A stretch of DNA of 64,000 nucleotides from Kaistella sp. 97-N-M2 (GTDB lineage: Bacteria; Bacteroidota; Bacteroidia; Flavobacteriales; Weeksellaceae): NCBI RefSeq assembly GCF_021513235.1, contig NZ_CP090976.1, forward strand, positions 1,736,001 through 1,800,000, written 5' to 3'. Below the pieces are notes generated by a model, which did not search any database, was not told the DNA's origin, and saw nothing but the letters and a program-made list of their open reading frames with translations. This document shows positions 1-8,846 of this stretch, one piece after another. The position numbers were made by a program, and so were the translations under genes. Position 1 is the first letter of the stretch, and each line of letters starts with the position of its first letter.

Positions 1-1
1 T

Positions 2-1888
2 CCCACACCCGTTATAAAAACAGCCGTAAATCTTGTAAGAAATTCTGTTTGCGATAATAATAATGACGGCTTAGAACCGGTTGATCTCACGGCTTTACAA
101 TCCGAAATTTATAACGGCGCAAACCCGGTAGCTTTTCAATACTACCAATATTACGACGCGACAAACCATTCTTTGTCCGGTTTAATAAATAATCCTACCG
201 CCTTCGTATCGCATAAAAGTGGGGTTGTATATGTAAAAGTTTCTTTCACCAACGGGGGTTGTTATTCGGTAAGCACCATTAATATTGCGTTAGACTTTTT
301 ACCGGTCATTATTTTACATCCGGCCATTCTGCAAAAATGTGATTACGATTTTAACCTGAACGAATCCTTTAATCTCGCTGACGCTTATCCGCAATTGTTT
401 TTACAGGGTGAAAACTCAATTCCGTTTGGTGATATAAAGGTTTCTTACTACAAGACTGAAACCGAAGCAAACGCTGGTAATCCTGCGACGCAGATTAATT
501 CTCCGGTGGTGACCACCCGATCTAAAGTTTTGGTTTGGGCGCGATTTTCTTCGAAAGTAACGGCGTGTTATTCCGTTGCACCCATCGAACTTCAAACGTA
601 TTTACCGCCAAAAGCGCTTAATTCAATTATCTCAGATATTTGCGACGATAATTTAGACGGCTTATATGATCTTGATCTCACGCAATACACCCCGCAAATG
701 GTGTTTACGCAAAGTTCCGACAATCATTTTACCTTCTTTAAAACACAGGCCGATGCAAACAATAATATCAACGTCATTCAAAATCCGGAGAAATTTACGT
801 TCGATTCGAGTGTGACCAGAGTTTGGGTGCGCGTCGGCAATATTCCAGGTTGTTTTGATACGGCGTCCGTTGATTTTAGATTTGGACAGAAAGTGAAACT
901 GGCGAACAGCGGACCTTTCATCGTTACCAACACGTGCGACACAGGAAACGACGGCAGCGAAAATATCGACCTGACGCAATTTGAAAGTCAAATTTTTATT
1001 GGCGCTGCATCTTTCGAATATTATCCAACTTTTTCAGACCTCAATAATGGTACAAACAGGATTTCAACGCCAAATGCCTTCCTTTATCACGAAAATAGCG
1101 GTGCGCAAAAGATCTTTGTAAAAGTGATGACGAACGGTTTTTGCCCGGATAAAGTGGAAATTAATTTATCCTTGAAGAAAACACCGATGTTCACTTTACC
1201 GGAGTATTACTTCTGTAAAGAAAGTTCAGTGGATATTCAGCCCGATTTTTCGACGCTTAATATCGTAGCTTTCGAATGGCTGGATCCGTCGGGCAAAATA
1301 GTTTCGACGAGCGATAAACTGTTAGGCGTGAATGTTCCGGGTCTTTATAAAATAAATGTTGTAGCGGCCAATGGCTGCACTTTCAGCACCACTTTCGAGG
1401 TGAAAATATTTGAGGTTCCTGTTATTACAGAACTTAAAGCGACCGGAAATACGATCACCGTCATCGCCATAGGAAGTCAAAAAATTCTTTATTCCATCGA
1501 CGGAATTAATTTTGTGGAGAGTAATGTTTTCACCAATCTGCCTTTTGGGATTACTACTTTTTATGTAAAATTTGAGGGCTCAACCTGTCTTCCGGAAACA
1601 AAAGAAGGAGTAATTTTAGATATTAAAAATGCCTTTACGCCAAATGCAGATGGATACAATGATAAATGGATTATTAATGATTTAAATGTTTTTAACGGAA
1701 AACAGGCGAATCTTAAAGTTTTTAACCGTTTCCAGGCAAAAGTTTTCGAACAGGACAGCGAAACAAGATTCATTTGGGACGGAACCAATTCATCACGCGT
1801 TGTAAATACCGGAACGTATTGGTATGTAATCACTTTGCCGGACGGACGAACGTATACCGGTTGGGTTTTGCTAAAAAACAGGAACTAA
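2..1888 (+). CDS. T9SS-exported repeat protein with type B C-terminal sorting domain (5' end missing)
   Basis: The reading frame is open from the left edge, so the gene begins outside the window. The visible 628 residues hold several copies of a roughly 100-residue unit marked by C-D-x-N-x-D-G-L and then D-L-T, for example CDNNNDGLEPVDLT near the left edge and CDDNLDGLYDLDLT further on. The last 85 or so residues (from NAFTPNADGYNDKW to the end) match the gliding-motility-associated C-terminal domain that directs cargo through the type IX secretion system to the cell surface. The spaced Asp/Asn residues suggest calcium binding, which is inference. It is probably a large surface adhesin. The N-terminal domains cannot be seen, so the specific role is unknown. 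Confidence 0.88.
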   Translation, partial: PTPVIKTAVNLVRNSVCDNNNDGLEPVDLTALQSEIYNGANPVAFQYYQYYDATNHSLSGLINNPTAFVSHKSGVVYVKVSFTNGGCYSVSTINIALDFLPVIILHPAILQKCDYDFNLNESFNLADAYPQLFLQGENSIPFGDIKVSYYKTETEANAGNPATQINSPVVTTRSKVLVWARFSSKVTACYSVAPIELQTYLPPKALNSIISDICDDNLDGLYDLDLTQYTPQMVFTQSSDNHFTFFKTQADANNNINVIQNPEKFTFDSSVTRVWVRVGNIPGCFDTASVDFRFGQKVKLANSGPFIVTNTCDTGNDGSENIDLTQFESQIFIGAASFEYYPTFSDLNNGTNRISTPNAFLYHENSGAQKIFVKVMTNGFCPDKVEINLSLKKTPMFTLPEYYFCKESSVDIQPDFSTLNIVAFEWLDPSGKIVSTSDKLLGVNVPGLYKINVVAANGCTFSTTFEVKIFEVPVITELKATGNTITVIAIGSQKILYSIDGINFVESNVFTNLPFGITTFYVKFEGSTCLPETKEGVILDIKNAFTPNADGYNDKWIINDLNVFNGKQANLKVFNRFQAKVFEQDSETRFIWDGTNSSRVVNTGTYWYVITLPDGRTYTGWVLLKNRN

Positions 1889-1997
1889 GAAAGCAATTTT
1901 TCGGGTACAGTCGAATAAATCACAGTTAAACTCACGGTTTGCGGCTTGTTCTTACGCGGAAGAAATCTTTTTTTTGGAGGGGTTATTTAATGAAATC

Positions 1998-3008
1998 TTA
2001 CGGCTTAAACATCGAAAGCTGGTCGCTTTTCAGTACCAGACTGGACTCGAAATTATTCGTAAAAAGTCCGCCCGTGCCTAAACCCTGAGGCATCGTCGGA
2101 TTTTTCGTAAAAGTATATTGCGCAATGGCGGTCAAACCGATATTGCTTTCAAGCGCCGACGTAATCCACCAGCCAACGCCAAGATTTTCTGCAAGCGAAA
2201 TCCATTCATCACTGCCCGAAAAGCCGCCGATTAATGATGGTTTCAGAATAATGTATTGCGGTTTTATTTCTTCTAAAAGTTTCTTCTTTTGGTCTAAAGT
2301 CAAAATGCCGATGAGTTCTTCGTCCAAGGCAATCGGCGTGGGAGTTTCAGCACAGAGCGTTTTCATTTCGGTGATATTTCCTGCTTTAATGGGTTGTTCG
2401 ATGGAATGAATTTCCAGGTCTGCAAGTTCTTTCAGCGCATCTTTTGCTTCGGCGACTGTGAAGCCACCGTTGGCATCGACCCGGAGTTCCAGCTGTTCTT
2501 TCGGAAATTTTTGGCGCAGTTCGCCCAGTATTTTCTTTTCGGAAGGCCAGTCGACACCGATTTTGAGTTTGATGCAGTCGAAACCTTCTGCCAGTTTTTC
2601 CTCGATCTGTTCCTGCATAAATGCCGCGCTTCCCATCCAGATGAGGCCATTGATTTTTATGGAAGCATTTCCCTGTGTAAATTCACTGGGAAAATAGAGA
2701 TCACGTTCGTGTTTTAAATTTAAGACAGCCTGTTCATATCCAAACCAAATAGACGGAAATTGCTGCAGTTCCTCTTTCAAAAATTTTGCATCTGCATTGA
2801 TATTTTCGCAAAGCCAGGCGAGTTTTTCTTCGTAATTCGGCACGTCATCATAACTCAAACCGCGAAAAAGACCGCATTCGCCGAGACCTGTCTTGCCGTT
2901 TTGCGATATTTCAAGAAAGTAAGTTTCTTTCGTCAACAAAACCCCGCGTGAAGTTCCGCTGGGGCGCTTAAAGTTGAGGATATATTTTTTAAAGGTTGCT
3001 GTTTTCAT
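1998..3008 (-). CDS. menC: o-succinylbenzoate synthase (enolase superfamily)
   Basis: At 336 residues this has the usual length of a MenC/MLE-type enolase-superfamily enzyme. The active-site set is complete: the K-L-K pair (K147, K149), metal ligands D178 (VDANGG), E204 (IEQPI) and D229 (LDEE), and the second-face lysine K256 (ILKPSLIGG). MenC dehydrates SHCHC to o-succinylbenzoate in menaquinone synthesis, and menaquinone is the usual respiratory quinone of flavobacteria. No other men gene is adjacent, so a dipeptide epimerase of the same superfamily cannot be fully excluded. A GNAT gene lies 32 bp upstream on the same strand and may share its transcript. Confidence 0.82.
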   Translation of the reverse strand: MKTATFKKYILNFKRPSGTSRGVLLTKETYFLEISQNGKTGLGECGLFRGLSYDDVPNYEEKLAWLCENINADAKFLKEELQQFPSIWFGYEQAVLNLKHERDLYFPSEFTQGNASIKINGLIWMGSAAFMQEQIEEKLAEGFDCIKLKIGVDWPSEKKILGELRQKFPKEQLELRVDANGGFTVAEAKDALKELADLEIHSIEQPIKAGNITEMKTLCAETPTPIALDEELIGILTLDQKKKLLEEIKPQYIILKPSLIGGFSGSDEWISLAENLGVGWWITSALESNIGLTAIAQYTFTKNPTMPQGLGTGGLFTNNFESSLVLKSDQLSMFKP

Positions 3009-3040
3009 TTCCTGAAATAATGGGAGAAGTGCGTAAAATA

Positions 3041-3502
3041 TTACTTAAAATGATAGATCATCTCCGGAAGAAATCGGCCGGCGACCGATGATTCCTTAAA
3101 TCCAAAAGTCGTAAATCCAAATTTTTTGTAAAAAGATTCTGCGTGCGGATCGGCTTCCAGCGTAATGCTCTTGCTTTTCAGATCTTCCGCGATTTTTAAA
3201 AAATGGTCGAGCAGATTTTTTCCGAAACCTTTGCCGATATGCTCCGGGCGTACAAACAAGTGCTCCAATATAATATGATCATCACTAATCCGAATAAAGG
3301 AGTAAAAGCCGATGATGTGGGAGTTTAAAACCATTTTATAGACATGATTTTGAGAAATGTATTCCGGAGTTATAATAAGATCCTCTTTCCATGTTTCCAA
3401 TTGCGCCGTGGAATAACCCCAAAATGCTTTACTCTCAAAACTGATCGGAGTTAAAACCGAATGATCGGCCGCAGCCGCTCTTTCAATAATAATGTGTTCC
3501 AC
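3041..3502 (-). CDS. GNAT family N-acetyltransferase
   Basis: A 153-residue single-domain GNAT protein. The acetyl-CoA-binding segment is visible as RPEHIGKGFGKNLLDHFLK (R/Q-x-x-G-x-G type), followed by the beta-strand ITLEADPHAESFYKKFGF that closes the fold. The start is a GTG, and no ATG gives a full N-terminus. The substrate is not predictable. The gene lies 32 bp upstream of menC on the same strand, and a copy of the dispersed hairpin repeat lies directly upstream of it. Confidence 0.8.
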   Translation of the reverse strand: MEHIIIERAAAADHSVLTPISFESKAFWGYSTAQLETWKEDLIITPEYISQNHVYKMVLNSHIIGFYSFIRISDDHIILEHLFVRPEHIGKGFGKNLLDHFLKIAEDLKSKSITLEADPHAESFYKKFGFTTFGFKESSVAGRFLPEMIYHFK

Positions 3503-3536
3503 AAGAGGTATTGAATTTTGATTTCTACCGGTAAAT

Positions 3537-3599
3537 AGCCCCTATTGCAACGACATCCTTTTTATCCGCCGCGGATAAAAAGATATAGTGGAAAGCGGG
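3537..3599 (-). repeat. Dispersed intergenic hairpin repeat, copy F
   Basis: Read on the minus strand this is CCCGCTTTCC, then ATATCTTTTTATCCGC, a near-perfect inverted repeat (3558-3569 with 3571-3582), then AAGGATGTCGTTGCAATAGG. It shares its layout with copies at 24.6, 28.8, 38.7, 50.1 and 61.0 kb: a CCGCTTTCC-like left arm, an A/T-rich hairpin, and a GGAT-x-CAAT-x-GGGGC right arm. It lies between fbp and the GNAT gene, outside coding sequence. Confidence 0.6.
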
Positions 3600-3620
3600 A
3601 TTAAGCTACAAAAAAAAGTA

Positions 3621-4631
3621 CTACTTATTGTTTTCCATAAATTCTTCGGCTTTCTCCACCATCACGGAGCTGCCGCAGAAAAAGGGAACGCGCTGGTGCA
3701 GTTCTGTCGGCTCAATTTCCATAATCCGGCGGAAACCGTCCGTACATTTTCCGCCGGCCTGTTCCGCGAGATAGGCCATGGGATTACATTCGTAGAGCAA
3801 ACGCAGCTTACCGTTCGGCGACTGCGACGTCGACGGATAGATGTAAATGCCGCCTTTAATCATATTTCGGTGGAAATCCGACACCAAACTGCCGATGTAG
3901 CGCGACGTGTAAGGACGGTCGCCTTCTTCTTCCTGGCAGAATTTGATGTAATCTTTTACGCCCTGCGGAAATTTCGCATAATTTCCTTCGTTAATGGAAT
4001 AAATTTTTCCCGTTTTCGGGAATTTCATGCAAGGGTGGGAGAGGTAATAGGTTCCTAAACTTGGATCCAGCGTAAAACCATTCACGCCGTTGCCGGTCGT
4101 ATAAACAATCATCGTCGAGGAGCCGTAAACCACATAACCTGCCGCAGCCTGATTGACGCCTTTCTGTAAAAAATCTTCCAGACCAACCGGCGTTCCGGGT
4201 TCGGTAACGCGTCGGTAAATGGAGAAAATGGTTCCTACAGAAACGTTCACATCGATATTAGAGGAGCCGTCTAAAGGATCAATCAGCACGACATATTTGC
4301 TTAGGTGTGCGTTGGGGCCGGTTTTGACTTCGATGTAATCGTCGTTTTCTTCGGAGGCGATGCCGCACACTACTTCGCGTTGGGATAAAGCTTCGATAAA
4401 AATTTCGTTCGCCAGAACATCCAGCTTCTGCTGTACTTCGCCCTGAATATTTTCAAGTCCCGAATTCCCAATGATGTTCGCGATTCCGGCTTTGTTTACC
4501 TCGCGGTTCACCACTTTTGAAGCCAACCGAATGGCGCTTAAAAGGCGGGAAAGTTCTCCGGTGCTGTATTGAAAGTCTTCCTGCTTATCAATAATAAATT
4601 CACCGAGGGTCTGAAAATTTTGTTCTGACAT
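3621..4631 (-). CDS. fbp: Fructose-1,6-bisphosphatase, class 1
   Basis: A 336-residue class 1 FBPase, full length. It carries the metal- and phosphate-binding signature [19 protein letters not shown] and an upstream acidic EEND segment. It hydrolyses fructose 1,6-bisphosphate to fructose 6-phosphate in gluconeogenesis in the cytoplasm. The gene stands alone on the minus strand and is divergent from lysC, with 253 bp between them. That gap holds two TAATTTTG boxes facing lysC but nothing recognisable facing fbp. Confidence 0.95.
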   Translation of the reverse strand: MSEQNFQTLGEFIIDKQEDFQYSTGELSRLLSAIRLASKVVNREVNKAGIANIIGNSGLENIQGEVQQKLDVLANEIFIEALSQREVVCGIASEENDDYIEVKTGPNAHLSKYVVLIDPLDGSSNIDVNVSVGTIFSIYRRVTEPGTPVGLEDFLQKGVNQAAAGYVVYGSSTMIVYTTGNGVNGFTLDPSLGTYYLSHPCMKFPKTGKIYSINEGNYAKFPQGVKDYIKFCQEEEGDRPYTSRYIGSLVSDFHRNMIKGGIYIYPSTSQSPNGKLRLLYECNPMAYLAEQAGGKCTDGFRRIMEIEPTELHQRVPFFCGSSVMVEKAEEFMENNK

Positions 4632-4811
4632 TTGTTATGCTTTTTGAATTATCACAAATTTCGGAAATTTCTTTGGATTCGTCCGCTTTTCTTTTCATTA
4701 AAGTGAGACAATAGGTGTTTCTGCCGGAATTTGGCGCAGCACCGACGGATTAATTTTGAAAGTCATTTTCTCTAATAGTTGACCAAGTTTTTTTATTCCG
4801 TGCTAAATTGA

Positions 4812-4819
4812 TAATTTTG
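4812..4819 (+). promoter_or_regulatory. Possible -7 promoter box for lysC
   Basis: TAATTTTG fits the Bacteroidota TAnnTTTG consensus and would give a leader of about 60 nt before lysC. No TTG sits at the expected 17-23 bp upstream. A second TAATTTTG at 4751-4758 is an alternative. Confidence 0.3.
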
Positions 4820-4884
4820 AACTTTAAAATTTTTTCTTCGGCAAAGGTTTTAGTTGCATAAATTATTGATATTTAAATATTTAG

Positions 4885-6123
4885 ATGAAAGTTTTTAAGT
4901 TTGGTGGTGCCTCTGTGAAAGATGCCGAAAGTGTGAAAAATGTCTCGGTCGTCTTAGGATCGGAAGGTTTCGAAAATTGTTTGCTGGTTGTTTCGGCCAT
5001 GGGGAAGACGACCAATGCCTTAGAAAAAGCCGTTGAAAACTATTTCAACAAGATCGATTACCAAACAGAAATTGAAAAGGTGAAGCAAAACCATCTGGAA
5101 ATTTCAGAGGGTCTTTTTCAAAAAGACCATCCGGTTTTGGCGGAAATCTCTCTGTTTTTTGATGATATTGAATCTTTTTTACGCCGGAATAAATCGCCCA
5201 ACTATAATTTTGTTTACGATCAGGTTGTGAGCTGTGGCGAAATGATCTCCAGTAAAATTGTGAGCGAATACCTGAATGACATTCAATTCAAAAACGAATG
5301 GCTTGATGCCCGGGATTATATTAAAACCGACAGCAACTACCGCGAGGGCAACATCAACTGGGAAGCCACGCAACGGAATATTGCCGAAATAAATCTCCAA
5401 ACGTGTTTCGTAACGCAGGGTTTCATCGCATCGGAGGCCAATAATTTTACCGTAACGCTGGGCCGGGAAGGCTCCGATTATTCTGCCGCTATCTTTGCCT
5501 ACTGTTTAAACGCGGAGGCGATGACGATCTGGAAAGATGTTCCGGGTGTGATGACGGGCGATCCGCGAAAGTTCGAAAACGTAAAACTTTTGTCCAACAT
5601 TTCCTATGAAGAAGCGATTGAAATGGCCTATTACGGTGCGTCAATCATTCATCCAAAAACCCTGCAGCCACTGAAGCAGAAAAATATTCCTTTCTATGTG
5701 AAATCTTTTCTGGATCCAAGAAATCCGGGAACCAAAGTGGGCGCTTCTGCAAAAAACGAGGAGCAGGAAACCTATATTTTAAAAGAAAACCAGAGTTTAA
5801 TCCATATTTCGACGCGGGATTTCTCCTTTATCGCCGAGGAGCATTTAAGCCAAATTTTTGCGCTGCTGGCTAAGAATAAAATTACGATTTCCCTGATGCA
5901 GACTTCTGCAATCTCGCTTGCGCTCTGCATTGAAGATAAATATGATGCCATCGACCATCTAAACCAGGAACTGCAAATCAGCTTTAATACCGAAATGGTG
6001 AAAAGTGTTTCGCTTTTTACCGTGAGAAACGCTAAATTAGAGGACTTAAATAAATTTTACGAAAATAAAAATATATTATTAGAGCAAATTTCTAAAAAAA
6101 CGATTCAAGTCGTAACTAACTAA
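4885..6123 (+). CDS. lysC: Aspartate kinase
   Basis: A 412-residue monofunctional aspartokinase. It starts with the kinase signature KFGGASVKDAES and carries TLGREGSDYSAA of the amino-acid-kinase fold, followed by a C-terminal ACT-type regulatory region. It phosphorylates aspartate, the first step towards lysine, threonine, methionine and diaminopimelate. No homoserine dehydrogenase domain is fused. The next gene, olsF, follows after 6 bp on the same strand, so the two are probably co-transcribed although they act in different pathways. Confidence 0.92.
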   Translation: MKVFKFGGASVKDAESVKNVSVVLGSEGFENCLLVVSAMGKTTNALEKAVENYFNKIDYQTEIEKVKQNHLEISEGLFQKDHPVLAEISLFFDDIESFLRRNKSPNYNFVYDQVVSCGEMISSKIVSEYLNDIQFKNEWLDARDYIKTDSNYREGNINWEATQRNIAEINLQTCFVTQGFIASEANNFTVTLGREGSDYSAAIFAYCLNAEAMTIWKDVPGVMTGDPRKFENVKLLSNISYEEAIEMAYYGASIIHPKTLQPLKQKNIPFYVKSFLDPRNPGTKVGASAKNEEQETYILKENQSLIHISTRDFSFIAEEHLSQIFALLAKNKITISLMQTSAISLALCIEDKYDAIDHLNQELQISFNTEMVKSVSLFTVRNAKLEDLNKFYENKNILLEQISKKTIQVVTN

Positions 6124-6129
6124 TAACCA

Positions 6130-7974
6130 ATGAGTCTCATTTCTAAGAATGATCTAATTAAGGCATCGGGTTTAGGCAAGATCGGGTTTATGAAAAATCC
6201 GGTAGCGTCTGCCATTATGCGTTTAACGAAGATTAATGAAGTTAATCAGCTGTACGACGTCCTGAAAAACAAAAAAGGCAAAGATTTTTTCGATGCCTTC
6301 GTGCGCGAAAGAAATTTAAAATACATTGTATTTGCGGAAGATTTGGCGAAAGTGCCGAAAACAGGACCTTTTATTTTGGTTTCCAATCATCCGCTGGGCG
6401 CGATCGACGGAATTTTAATGACGAAAATCCTCACGGAAATCCGGCCGGATTTTAAGATTATGGGCAATTTTCTTTTAGAAAAAATCGAGCCCATGAAACC
6501 TTTCGTCATTCCTGTAAATCCTTTTGAAGGCCGCAAAGATGCGCGCAACAGCTCCGTGGGAATGCGCGAAACACTGAAGCATTTGCAGAGCGGCGGTTGC
6601 GTGGGCATATTTCCGGCAGGCGAAGTTTCTAATAAAAATAATGAATTCGGCGAAATTTTAGATAAGACCTGGGAGAAGCCGGCTTTAAAACTTATTAAAA
6701 TGGCAAAAGTTCCCGTGGTTCCCATGTATTTTCATGCGAAAAACAGCCGCGTTTTTTACCATTTTTCCAAACTTCATCCCGATTTGCAAACCTTGCTGCT
6801 GCCGGCGGAAATGATGCACAACCGCGAGAAACCCATTCGAATCCGCATCGGAAAACAGATTTCGGTAAAAGTTTTGGAAGATCACGATACCATCGAAGAG
6901 ATGGGCGAATTTCTGCAGAAGAAAATCTACATGCTGAAATCTTATTATGAAAAAAGAAGAACGATCGCCGAGCAGCTGAAACTTCCCAATTTAAAGCTGA
7001 ATTTTGCTTTGTTAAAGGAAGAGAATGTTGTGCAGAACATCATCGACGAGACGCCGCAGGAAGATTTAATCAACGAAATCAACGCGTTGTATAAAGCGGA
7101 CAAAATGCTTTTCCGGAACGGAATTTATGAAGTTTTTTTTGCAGCCTATTCCGAGATTCCCTCAATCATGCGGGAGATCGGGCGACAGCGCGAACTGACG
7201 TTCCGGAAAATTGGCGAGGGCAGCAATCTACCCTTCGATCTGGACGAATATGACGAGCATTACCGTCATCTGTTTTTATGGGATAATAAAGCCCAAAAAC
7301 TGGCCGGCGCTTACCGAATGGCATTGGGAAGCGAGGTAATGAAGAAACACGGCATCAACGGCTTTTATACGAGCTCTTTGTTTGAATTTGATCCGGAATT
7401 ACGGCCTTTCTTCCGCAAAGTAATCGAAATGGGCAGGGCCTATATTTCGGCGGAATATCAGCAGAAGCCGCTGCCGCTTTTCCTTTTATGGCGCGGTATT
7501 GTTCATGTTTGCCTGCGAAATCCGGAGCATAAATTTCTGATGGGTGGCGTAAGTATTTCAGACAAATTTTCGGAATTTTCCAAATCTTTGATGATCGAAT
7601 TTATGCGTTCCAATTATTACGATTCGGCGGTGGCACAATACATTCACCCAAAAAATGAATTCAAGGTAAAATTAAAAGACCGCGATAAACATCTTTTTTT
7701 CGATGAGGTAGAATCCGACTTAAACAAACTCGATAAAATAATCGATGATCTGGAACCTGAAATGCGTTTGCCGGTTCTCATCAAAAAGTATATCAAACAA
7801 AACGCGAAAGTCGTTTCCTTTAACGTTGATCCGAGTTTTAATGATGCCATTGATGGTTTAATGTATATTCGAATCAGCGAACTTCCCGAAAGTACCATTA
7901 AACCTGTTTTGGAGGAAATGAGTGAGCAAATTCAAAAAGAAGAAAATAATCACGTTGATAATCAACAAACTTAG
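6130..7974 (+). CDS. olsF: Bifunctional acyltransferase, OlsF-like (ornithine lipid synthesis)
   Basis: A 614-residue two-domain protein. The N-terminal third is a PlsC-type O-acyltransferase with SNHPLGAIDG (the NHx4D catalytic motif, about residue 86) and FPAGEVSN (about residue 160). From about residue 330 to 560 it resembles an N-acyltransferase of the OlsB/hemolysin-like GNAT class, seen around LAGAYRMALG and FYTSSLFEFD. This fusion is the layout of OlsF, which makes ornithine lipids from ornithine and acyl-ACP and is known from Serratia and Flavobacterium johnsoniae. A glycine-lipid product, as in Bacteroides, is the main alternative. The protein is likely membrane-associated. Confidence 0.72.
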   Translation: MSLISKNDLIKASGLGKIGFMKNPVASAIMRLTKINEVNQLYDVLKNKKGKDFFDAFVRERNLKYIVFAEDLAKVPKTGPFILVSNHPLGAIDGILMTKILTEIRPDFKIMGNFLLEKIEPMKPFVIPVNPFEGRKDARNSSVGMRETLKHLQSGGCVGIFPAGEVSNKNNEFGEILDKTWEKPALKLIKMAKVPVVPMYFHAKNSRVFYHFSKLHPDLQTLLLPAEMMHNREKPIRIRIGKQISVKVLEDHDTIEEMGEFLQKKIYMLKSYYEKRRTIAEQLKLPNLKLNFALLKEENVVQNIIDETPQEDLINEINALYKADKMLFRNGIYEVFFAAYSEIPSIMREIGRQRELTFRKIGEGSNLPFDLDEYDEHYRHLFLWDNKAQKLAGAYRMALGSEVMKKHGINGFYTSSLFEFDPELRPFFRKVIEMGRAYISAEYQQKPLPLFLLWRGIVHVCLRNPEHKFLMGGVSISDKFSEFSKSLMIEFMRSNYYDSAVAQYIHPKNEFKVKLKDRDKHLFFDEVESDLNKLDKIIDDLEPEMRLPVLIKKYIKQNAKVVSFNVDPSFNDAIDGLMYIRISELPESTIKPVLEEMSEQIQKEENNHVDNQQT

Positions 7975-8003
7975 GGGATTGGCGTGAAATAGTTTCGAAA
8001 TGA

Positions 8004-8035
8004 TTTGTGAGAGAAGAAGAAAGTTCCTATTTTTG
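8004..8035 (+). promoter_or_regulatory. Promoter of tRNA-Phe (TTTG-N20-TATTTTTG)
   Basis: TTTG at 8004-8007 and TATTTTTG at 8028-8035 are separated by 20 bp, matching the Bacteroidota -33/-7 consensus. The mature tRNA begins 19 nt after the -7 box. Confidence 0.75.
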
Positions 8036-8054
8036 CACCACTCAATTAACGAAA

Positions 8055-8127
8055 GGTCTCTTAGCTCAGTTGGTAGAGCAATGGATTGAAAATCCATGTG
8101 TCCCTGGTTCGATTCCTGGAGAGACCA
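8055..8127 (+). tRNA. tRNA-Phe (GAA)
   Basis: This folds as a complete cloverleaf: acceptor GGTCTCT/AGAGACC, D-arm GCTC/GAGC, anticodon stem ATGGA/TCCAT with loop TTGAAAA (anticodon GAA at 8088-8090), and T-arm with GGTTCGATTCC. The discriminator is A8127. The CCA end is not encoded. It is a single tRNA gene with its own promoter and terminator. Confidence 0.97.
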
Positions 8128-8137
8128 CTTTAATATC

Positions 8138-8169
8138 AATCACTTACAGCAATGTAGGTGATTTTTTTT
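8138..8169 (+). terminator. Rho-independent terminator after tRNA-Phe
   Basis: AATCACTTACA (8138-8148) pairs with TGTAGGTGATT (8153-8163) through one G-U pair and a GCAA loop, followed by a run of eight T. Confidence 0.85.
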
Positions 8170-8266
8170 GCTTTGATAACGTTTATTCTCTTTACGGCAA
8201 GTTATAATTATGGCGCGAAATTTAGTAGCTTTATCCTGCGCTTAAACTAATTTAAAATACGCAATT

Positions 8267-8830
8267 ATGATCGAAGCCAGCGAGTATACGTTTGATTTTT
8301 GGAAAATGATTTTCGGAGAATTTACCTATATGATTTATTTGGAAATCATTTTGCGGGTTCTCATTATCATGGTTTATACCATTCTGATGATCAGGTGGCT
8401 CGGAAAGCGGGTTGTGGGCGGCTTAGGCAGCGCAGATGTTCTGCTGATCGTCGCCATGGGAAGTGCCGTGGGCGATGCCATGTTTTACCCAGACATTCCG
8501 TTGGCCGTGCCCATTGCGGTTATCACCTTGATCGCCGCTTTTCAAAAATTTTACGTTTATATTGGGATTAAATATGAACCGGTACGGCGGATTACCGATC
8601 CGAAAGTCATGAAACTCGTGGAGAACGGACAGCTTTTAAAAGAAAATTTTACCGAAGACGATATCGATGAAAATGAAGTGTACATGCTACTTCGGCAGGA
8701 GGGAATCCGCTATCTTTCGGAGGTGGAACATGCATATTATGAACAATCCGGCGTGCTGAGCGTGTATAAATTTGACGATCCCGTTCTGGAAAATTCGATT
8801 CTACCGGAGCATTTGGACAGTTTAAAATAG
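8267..8830 (+). CDS. DUF421/YetF-family membrane protein
   Basis: A 187-residue protein with two to three membrane helices in the first 95 residues, including the conserved segment MIRWLGKRVVGGLGSADVLL typical of YetF/DUF421. A soluble C-terminal domain follows, ending in YYEQSGVLSVYKF. The family is common and linked to envelope or sporulation functions in other bacteria, but its biochemical role is unknown. It is convergent with mutS2, with only 16 bp between the stop codons. Confidence 0.8.
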   Translation: MIEASEYTFDFWKMIFGEFTYMIYLEIILRVLIIMVYTILMIRWLGKRVVGGLGSADVLLIVAMGSAVGDAMFYPDIPLAVPIAVITLIAAFQKFYVYIGIKYEPVRRITDPKVMKLVENGQLLKENFTEDDIDENEVYMLLRQEGIRYLSEVEHAYYEQSGVLSVYKFDDPVLENSILPEHLDSLK

Positions 8831-8846
8831 AAAATCGAGGTTATTT

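Noticed and set aside
3588-4058. A 156-codon frame on the plus strand inside fbp
   Set aside because: It is antisense to the conserved FBPase core, and its composition matches a shadow frame.
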